Part shown: in pieces, positions 57,948 to 64,000 of the stretch
How positions within the stretch are numbered: position 1 is the first letter of the stretch
How the letters are laid out: every line of letters begins with the position of its first letter
DNA from: Triplophysa rosa
Taxonomy: Eukaryota; Chordata; Actinopteri; Cypriniformes; Nemacheilidae
Assembly (NCBI RefSeq): GCF_024868665.1
Contig: NC_079894.1
Coordinates: forward strand, 7,335,623 to 7,399,622
DNA length: 64,000 nt
Direction of reading: 5' to 3'
The notes under the pieces: generated by a model
What the model saw: the letters and a program-made list of their open reading frames with translations, nothing else
Database searches by the model: none
Told to the model about the DNA's origin: nothing
Program-made: the position numbers and the translations under genes

Positions 57948-58627
57948 TTAAAGTGGCCATAACTCAGACAGTTTCTGCATATCTCATGTTAATCTTGAGT
58001 ACCTACAGAATAGTATCATACCCGTCACATATCAGTAGAGTCTTTAGTTTGATCACATTCATAAAAAACAGATACAGCTGTATGATTATTTCTGAAAACA
58101 TACGACATGTGCGGGGGTTAGGGGTAAGCGGACCTAAAGCATGTGTGCTCCCATTGCCAACAAAACACAGACATATGACTTACCGCATGTGGTTCATGTC
58201 CAGTATCTTTTAGCGCTGGGACCTCTCCATCTATCAGTTTCAAACGATATCCAAATCCAGTGAACAAACAAACAAACACACAAACACAGCTGAACTTTGT
58301 GAACGTATTGCTCTCTCTCTCCTGCACACAAGTGAAAGAGATGTGTGCGCATGCTCCTTATCCCGCTCTCCTTCGTTGACGTGTGGGCGTGCCGCGTGCT
58401 TTTCCAGGAGAATTGTCCAATAAGGGACTAAGAAAAGTTGTTACGAAATGGATTTTCATGTTCCGAAACCTATACGAACGCTGGGGGAGTGTATCGAGCA
58501 CAGAAATACTACGTCATACGTCCAACTCATTTTATGACAAGTTGACCATGTCAAGCATGAGAAGACAGCATGTTTAACATTGTAAATAAGTCAGAATGCA
58601 TGAAACACTGTTGCATCCCCCCTTTAA
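57948..58627. mobile_element. Possible TTAA-bounded element
   Basis: TTAAAGTGG at the left and CCCCCCTTTAA at the right give weakly matching inverted ends with TTAA borders, about 680 bp apart. The right part (GCATGAAACACTGTTGCATC) resembles a common cyprinid repeat. The terminal match is short, so the boundaries are tentative. Confidence 0.35.
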
Positions 58628-58647
58628 AGAAACTATGCAAATGCTGA

Positions 58648-58818
58648 CCCTGTTGAAAAAAACAGCATATGCTGGGTTAGGTATGTTTTGATGCTGGTTT
58701 GACCAGCTTAAACCAACTAAGGACCAGCACATGACCAGCTTAAACAAGCACATGACCATCTTAAACAAACACAAACCAGCATCACAACACATCAAACCAG
58801 CATGCTGTTTTTTTCAGC
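58648..58818. mobile_element. Palindromic MITE (CAGCATATGCTGG ends)
   Basis: Left end TGTTGAAAAAAACAGCATATGCTGG; right end CCAGCATGCTGTTTTTTTCAGC. The interior repeats GACCAGCTTAAAC and CACATGACCA several times. Non-coding. Confidence 0.7.
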
Positions 58819-59977
58819 TGGGGAGGTTCAATATTTACTGAACGTGACATTTCAAAACAAACACAAGGGACAACAATGCACAGATACGCTTAGTAAAAGC
58901 TTCAAGACCAAAGCAATATACCACGCAATAAAGGTTTAATTTCCCAAACATATAATGTGATTTATATTAAAGTTGTACAAGAGTAAGGTGCAATAATTAG
59001 CAGTAAACCTAATCCATTCATTCAAGAAATCCATTCATTTATTCAACGTCCAACAGCTGAGAAGATAATTCAAAACCACTGAGCAATGAAATCCCTTCTG
59101 GAGAGGGAAATGCAGCAGAATTCGGGCACGTGCTTCCCAAGGGAAAAAAGTGACTCACCCCCTACTGGAGTATTACAACATGGTTGCAGCTTACATTCAC
59201 AGTCAACACAAAGGGAGATTGCATTTGATGCTGGGTGTTCTGTTAGCAGCATTGTCATGACAACTTTTATCCCACATAAGCTTCTTTATCCTTTATTACC
59301 AAACCTCCATTTGAAATGAACTCAGGGAATGGCCATTGAAAAGTTGCAAATGCTTACCGCACTAATGAGCGTTCTCTGTGGCATGACAGAGTACAGTACA
59401 CACAGGTGTACTGGTCTACAGGTGTAACAAACAAATCAGAACACAGTTACTAATACATAGTAGCAAGCTTTTCCTAAGATATGAAGCTTCCAAAAAAACA
59501 AGCATTTACATTTTTTCACCAAATTCATCTTTAAGAAGTCTTCTTGATGCTCTTCTAAATCCTGCTCGTAAAACATCCAGACATTTATGCCTTTTCTCAT
59601 AGACAATGTATCTAGAGTTCGATGAGGCATAACCCAAGATATGTCTCACTGCATGAAGCCACTTTTTATTCTTTTAAAGCACTTAATGCAAAGGCACAAA
59701 TGATTATAATAATCAGGCATCCCTCACCACCACCTGATTCAGCAGCCACCACTTTTTGTCATTATGTTTGACGAGTCAATTCAATGGGGGGGGGTCTGCA
59801 GTCCCGTTTGGTAGGGGTCCCAATTATTGTCGATCTTAAACTAAGTTGCATAAATTAACTTCAACAGATTAAAGGATTTGAAGCTAAATCCATAGAGAAG
59901 GTTTAGCCAAGTGAATCAAAAAGTAATTGACAAATAATTTATCAACGATTACTATTTTAATGGTTTAGCATGTAAGC
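58819..59977. other. No recognised feature
   Basis: About 1.16 kb of AT-rich sequence with only short random frames and a G run at about 59787. Confidence 0.5.
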
Positions 59978-60518
59978 TGTAACGGTAGCACGGTGAAGAA
60001 GAACCCAAATGCAGGCAGCGGCAATGAAGGGGTTAACACAAAGACTTTAATAAAACCAAACAAAACACCCACGATGGGGGAAAACACAGACAGGACTAAT
60101 TGTAACAAAATGCAAAAGAAAAACTTCCCGCAATGGGGCAAAACAGAACTAAAGCAAAACTAAACTCAATTTAGGGGAACAGACATCAAGACGAGAACGC
60201 GAACAAAAGGCTATACAGAACACAGGCACATAAGCACAGGGTACAGGTACAAACACAATCCAAGAGCACAGGACAAAGAAACATGAGGGCATTTTAAAGG
60301 CAAGACAAACGAGGGATAATGACACGGCAGGGAAACATTAGACATGGCAGGGAAGCAATACATGAAACGAGAGGGGTGGGGCCAAAGACAAGACACGAGA
60401 AAGCACATGAGAAGTAAAAACGTAAACAACTCATGGCTTTCTCACATAGAACCTAAGGGCTCGTCCCGATCTTGCCACATGACTAGAAATACAGAACCAA
60501 GAATGCAGGACCGTGAAA
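59978..60518 (-). repeat. 3' LTR of the Gag-only element
   Basis: 541 bp, about 17 bp shorter than its partner, which has extra copies of short ACGAAC and GGTACA units. Confidence 0.8.
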
Positions 60519-60524
60519 GAGCCA

Positions 60525-61277
60525 TTAAGGGGGAGGGGCCTTAATGAACACCCCTAGGTGTTCACCAAGGGGTTGACAAACAAGACATGACAGACTGGGA
60601 CAAAGACCGGACCGGACTGGGATCACCGGACTGGACGCCGGCTGCACCGGACGGGAGGCCGGCTGTGCCTGACTGGACGCCGGCTGCACCGGACGGGAGG
60701 CCGACTGCACCTGTGACTGGGCAGGGCTCAGCCTCCCCCTCCTTGGCTTCTTCTTCCTGGACCGGCCCACTGGAAGCGTGGCCGGCTGTAGGGAATCGAC
60801 AGGGGGTGTGGCTAGCTCCGTGCAGGAGGAGTCGACCGGGGAGTCCCACGACTCCCTGCGTCCCCGCCTGCCACGGAGGCTCACTGGCAGTGGAGATGGA
60901 TCGGTGGAGCTGGAGGTGGGTGGGACGACAGAGCTTGAGGATGGAGGAGCTGAGTCCCCCAAGGTCACGGTGGCCAGGACGAGGTCTTCTGGAACGGTAA
61001 CAAGCGGAGAGGATACCCAGGATGGCGTAGTGGGCCATGGTTCGTCCCGGTTGACCACGTACCTGAGCATGTCACCAAAGTACAGGGGACTCAGCATCCT
61101 CATCTCACTGGGCTTGAGGGGTTCGGTGAGACAGCCGTTAAAAATTACGGTAAGTTCCTTCTCACCGAACCCCGTCTCTGCCGCCGCATCCAGGAAGGTG
61201 CGGGCAAACTCCCGTACCCCCCGATCCCCTTGGCGAAGTCCGGCCAGTAAACGGGTCTGGCGGGCTCGCAGGGAACT
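60525..61277 (-). CDS. Gag-like protein of the non-autonomous LTR element
   Basis: An open minus-strand frame ends at 60525. The likely start is the Met of MDSSLRARQTRLLAGLRQGD near 61280; an earlier in-frame Met at 61346 would overlap the LTR. The first 80 residues (REFARTFLDAAAETGFGEKE, LTVIFNGCLTEPLKPSEMRM) resemble the capsid-like N-terminal part of fish LTR-element Gag proteins. The middle is Ser/Pro-rich. A basic patch (GRSRKKKPRRGRLSP) may bind RNA, followed by tandem QPASRPV / QPASSQA repeats. No zinc knuckle, protease or polymerase is present. The family assignment is tentative; the intact frame and similar LTRs suggest a fairly recent insertion. Confidence 0.6.
   Translation of the reverse strand, partial: SSLRARQTRLLAGLRQGDRGVREFARTFLDAAAETGFGEKELTVIFNGCLTEPLKPSEMRMLSPLYFGDMLRYVVNRDEPWPTTPSWVSSPLVTVPEDLVLATVTLGDSAPPSSSSVVPPTSSSTDPSPLPVSLRGRRGRRESWDSPVDSSCTELATPPVDSLQPATLPVGRSRKKKPRRGRLSPAQSQVQSASRPVQPASSQAQPASRPVQPASSPVIPVRSGLCPSLSCLVCQPLGEHLGVFIKAPPP
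60603..60715. repeat. Minisatellite within the Gag-like ORF
   Basis: Units of about 27-60 bp built from CCGGACTGGACGCCGGCTG and CACCGGACGGGAGGCCG repeat here in frame, producing the repeated PVQPAS-type peptide. Confidence 0.8.
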
Positions 61278-61315
61278 GTCCATACCTGCTGGGTTCGTAG
61301 TTGGCTCTTGGATTC

Positions 61316-61873
61316 TGTCACGGTAGCACGGTGAAGAAGAACCCAAATGCAGGCAACGGCAATGAAGGGGTTAACACAAAGACTTTAATAAAACCAAACA
61401 AAACACCCACGATGGGGGAAAGCACAGACAGGACTAATTGTAACAAAATGCAAAAGAAAAACTTCCCGCAATGGGGCAAAACAGAACTAAGGCAAAACTA
61501 AACTCACTTTAGGGGAACAGACATCAAGACGAGAACACGAACACGAACACGAGGCTATACAAAACACAGGCACATAAGCACAGGGTACAGGTACAGGTAC
61601 AAACACAATCCAAGAGCACAGGGCAAAGAAACATGAGGGCATTTTAAAGGCAAGACAAATCAGGGATAATGACACAGGGCAGGTGGGAAGCATTAGACAC
61701 GGCAGGGAAGCAATACATGAAACGAGAGGGGCGGGGCCAAAGACAAGACACGAGAAAGCACATGAGAAGTAAAAACGTAAACAACTCATGGCTTTCTCAC
61801 ATAGAACCTAAGGGCTCCGTCCCGATCCTGCCACATGACTAGAAATAAAGAACCAAGAATGCAGGACGTGACA
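61316..61873 (-). repeat. 5' LTR of the Gag-only element
   Basis: 558 bp. On the minus strand it ends CCGTGACA and is followed by GAATCCAAGAGCCAACTACG, where a primer-binding site would be expected; I could not match it to a tRNA. Confidence 0.8.
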
Positions 61874-63780
61874 GTAAGCATCTTATTAATTATGTACATA
61901 TACTAAAATGGCATTGTTTCATTATAGGCAAGCCTTTAAAAGCACCGTGTGCAGAACTCTGCTTTAGATATGACATATTCCTGTGCACTATTACTCTTAT
62001 TGAATGAAAGTAATGGAGGTATTGAATATCTGTTTAGTAAATATCTAATTTAATATGAAAATGTATGCAAGACATTTGCCTATTTTAGGTAAGGTCAAAT
62101 AAAAGGTATTAAAATAATATATTCACAAACTAAGGGCCTGGTAATACCTTCAGTTGAGGAGAAATTATCAACTGATATGCTGACATATCTTGTTTATTTT
62201 GAGTTTAAACCTTGGACTGTGTTGATGCTCACACTCATTTTGCTGACAGTGATGGATTCCAATGTCAGGTGTTTTGACAGGGATATAAGGAGGACTTTAT
62301 TTCTGTACTGCTTGCCTGTTTTCCAAGGGTATTGCTCTTGTTGGTCTGAGAATGTAGTTTGCTCTATTTTGTACAGATCCAGTGGAGTTGTAATTGATCA
62401 GATTAACCCTCGCAGAAAACTATGGAGTATAGATGTTTTTACTATGGACACATATTAATGTATCTATTGTTTTGCAGACAAACATGAAAAAATGTGTATA
62501 TTTATAATATACAATTCCAATATGGAAACAATTAAACTTTATTATGTACATGTTAATCGCAGTTTATATTAAGAGTTAGCCTAAGTCATAAAAAGTACTG
62601 TATGAAATAACAAGAAACTATGACAATTTTTTAAGGAAAAAAATGGCTTTAAACTTATTCAGTATAGGCACACTTCATCTATTTTGAATCTCTGAACACA
62701 CTAGGCAATCTTCTTCCTAACTGCTGTGTGAAGAAAATGAAAAGAGACATTTGTTGGGTGCTTTTTCTTCACCCTTTTTGACCTGACACTGGTTTCAAAA
62801 TAACTCAGCAATTTATAATAAGTATTACATTTATCTATAAGCTAACACTAAAAGCTTAACAGTATATGTTCAGTACATAGAGATAAGGGGCACAAGGGAT
62901 GTGCCCTTCTCTTGCATTACACTTCAAACTCAAGTGTGTTTAAGCAGCGGCTGTATGAGACAATTCCCAGCATGCTCGCTTCTTGAAAAAGAAAACTCCA
63001 ACAGTGACCTCTCTTCCACTCCATTTCCTCTCTGCTCTCTTGCCTCCGCATGAACAGAGGTCTTTTTCCGAAGCTTTGTTCTCCTCCACGTTCTTGCTCC
63101 GTTGCTGGGAGCATCGAACATGTGCTGATTATTTCACTGAGAGTTTCCATCACAATCTCTCGCTACCCTTTCCTTCACTGTTCGTATCCTCACACCGCCT
63201 GCACCCCAACAATATGTGCAAAGCAGCAGTAAGATGCTGTGAATGTCAATCTCCAGGGAAACTTTGCACTCACTCGTCGCATCAAACCTTTCCTTTTCTC
63301 CGTTCTCGGTTTTGTGCATCTGCTTTTTCCTTTTTAAAGAATTGCCTTTTCGACCCATTGTCACTCCACTTTGTCCTAACCCAAGGCGCTGTTGTCAGAT
63401 ATGTAGGAGATGGTGGGCTGATAGAGAATGTTAATGCTCTTTCTGCTCTCATCTTGACTGCTGTCACAGGCCAAATATCAGAGGTGTGTATGATGTATTA
63501 AGGTTGATGCTTTGAGGTAATCCTGCAATACCATCATGTAGATAAATGAGCAAGCAGAACCACAAGTTGGTTATTGCAGTTGTATTGTTAATGATTAGCC
63601 TCATGATATCCACAGGAATACTTCACTTACTTACCTACTTACCTACATTAAGAGCTGACAGCTTACAGCCGGGGGTCACTATTATAAGTACGGTATGCAT
63701 ATTCTGCTTCAGTGTAAGATAATAAAGGATTTTTTATGATAATTGATTAAGCAAATTTCATGAAGCAGCCCTATTTTAAC
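61874..63780. other. Intergenic sequence, no recognised gene
   Basis: A 93-codon plus-strand frame at 62177-62458 and a 172-codon frame at 62983-63501 exist, but neither resembles a known protein and both have ordinary intergenic composition. Nothing can be supported here. Confidence 0.5.
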
Positions 63781-63850
63781 TCAACTCAACTTTATTTATA
63801 TAGCGCTTTTACAATTTTCATTGTTACAAAGCAGCTGCACATGAGACACA
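63781..63850 (-). repeat. L2-like LINE 3' tail
   Basis: CAACTTTATTTATATAGCGC followed by TTTTACAATTTTCATTG is the reverse of a fish L2-like tail, as at 19.82 kb. Only the end of the element is present. Confidence 0.6.
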
Positions 63851-63909
63851 TTGACTACAAGCAAAACAATCAAAGTTGTACCTGCAAAAACAAGAAAAGG
63901 TTGAAAACA

Positions 63910-64000
63910 CAGAAGACAGACACACCCACACACAAAACACTCCACACACACAACACGCACACGCACCAACACACACAGACACAGAGACACACACACACAC
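63910..64000. repeat. Imperfect (CA)n tract at the window end
   Basis: An ACACAC-rich microsatellite with interruptions, running to the window edge. Confidence 0.9.

Larger units (their letters stand above)
59978..61873 (-). mobile_element. Two-LTR retrotransposon with only a Gag-like ORF
   Basis: Direct LTRs at 59978-60518 and 61316-61873 are about 95% alike by eye and begin/end TGT(A/C)ACG...CGTGACA. A 6-bp GTAAGC flanks both sides (59972-59977 and 61874-61879), marking a single insertion. The internal region is only about 0.8 kb and carries one minus-strand ORF. Pol is entirely absent, so mobility must have depended on another element's enzymes. Orientation is set by the ORF and by a TTTTATTAAAGTC polyadenylation-like signal near the minus-strand 3' side of each LTR. 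Confidence 0.8.

Noticed and set aside
62983..63501. 172-codon plus-strand frame as a host gene
   Set aside because: No splice context, no recognised domain, and composition like its surroundings.
1..64000. CRISPR arrays, operons, riboswitches or other prokaryotic systems
   Set aside because: No regularly spaced repeats with unique spacers; the window is intron-containing vertebrate DNA.

Overview
The window is vertebrate, almost certainly teleost fish, and most likely a cypriniform (carp/zebrafish relative). The evidence is a split cadherin gene with vertebrate exon structure, together with repeats typical of cyprinid genomes: a Tc1-like element, L2 LINE ends, tRNA-derived SINEs, DIRS-type elements, Ty3/Gypsy elements and many short TTAA- or TA-flanked DNA transposons. 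The species assignment is inference from repeat type, not a search result.

The left half (about 2.3-34.6 kb, minus strand) is one gene: a type II classical cadherin best matched to cdh18. Ten consecutive coding exons were placed by splice sites, reading phase and exon length: 240 coding nt in exon 2, then 295, 120, 168, 188, 254, 137, 122, 115 and 252 nt. They encode signal peptide, short prodomain with a RPKR furin site, five extracellular cadherin repeats and the transmembrane helix (630 residues). The catenin-binding cytoplasmic exon is not in the window and must lie beyond its left end. Exon 2 has a probable untranslated leader with three short upstream ORFs. A candidate first exon/promoter lies near 40.5-41 kb.

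The introns hold mobile DNA. At the left edge is a Tc1/mariner transposase open to the window end, with DD36E catalytic spacing. Further in are an L2 LINE fragment (about 20 kb), a CAGGGCCC hAT-like element carrying a nested TTAA element (25.9-27.2 kb), a second hAT-like element (27.5-29.5 kb), a miniature DIRS-like element (30.2-31.2 kb) and several palindromic MITEs.

The right half (42-64 kb) contains no recognisable host gene and is a transposon island. It holds a TTAA element (42.05-42.61 kb); a full-length but decayed DIRS-like element on the minus strand (42.86-48.90 kb) with Gag, reverse transcriptase, RNase H and tyrosine recombinase remnants; a deleted Ty3/Gypsy element (49.07-51.47 kb) in which integrase precedes reverse transcriptase; a solo LTR-like repeat; a TA-flanked TIR element (56.0-57.1 kb); and a two-LTR element whose only ORF is Gag-like (59.98-61.87 kb). 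The remaining sequence is AT-rich and without recognised genes.
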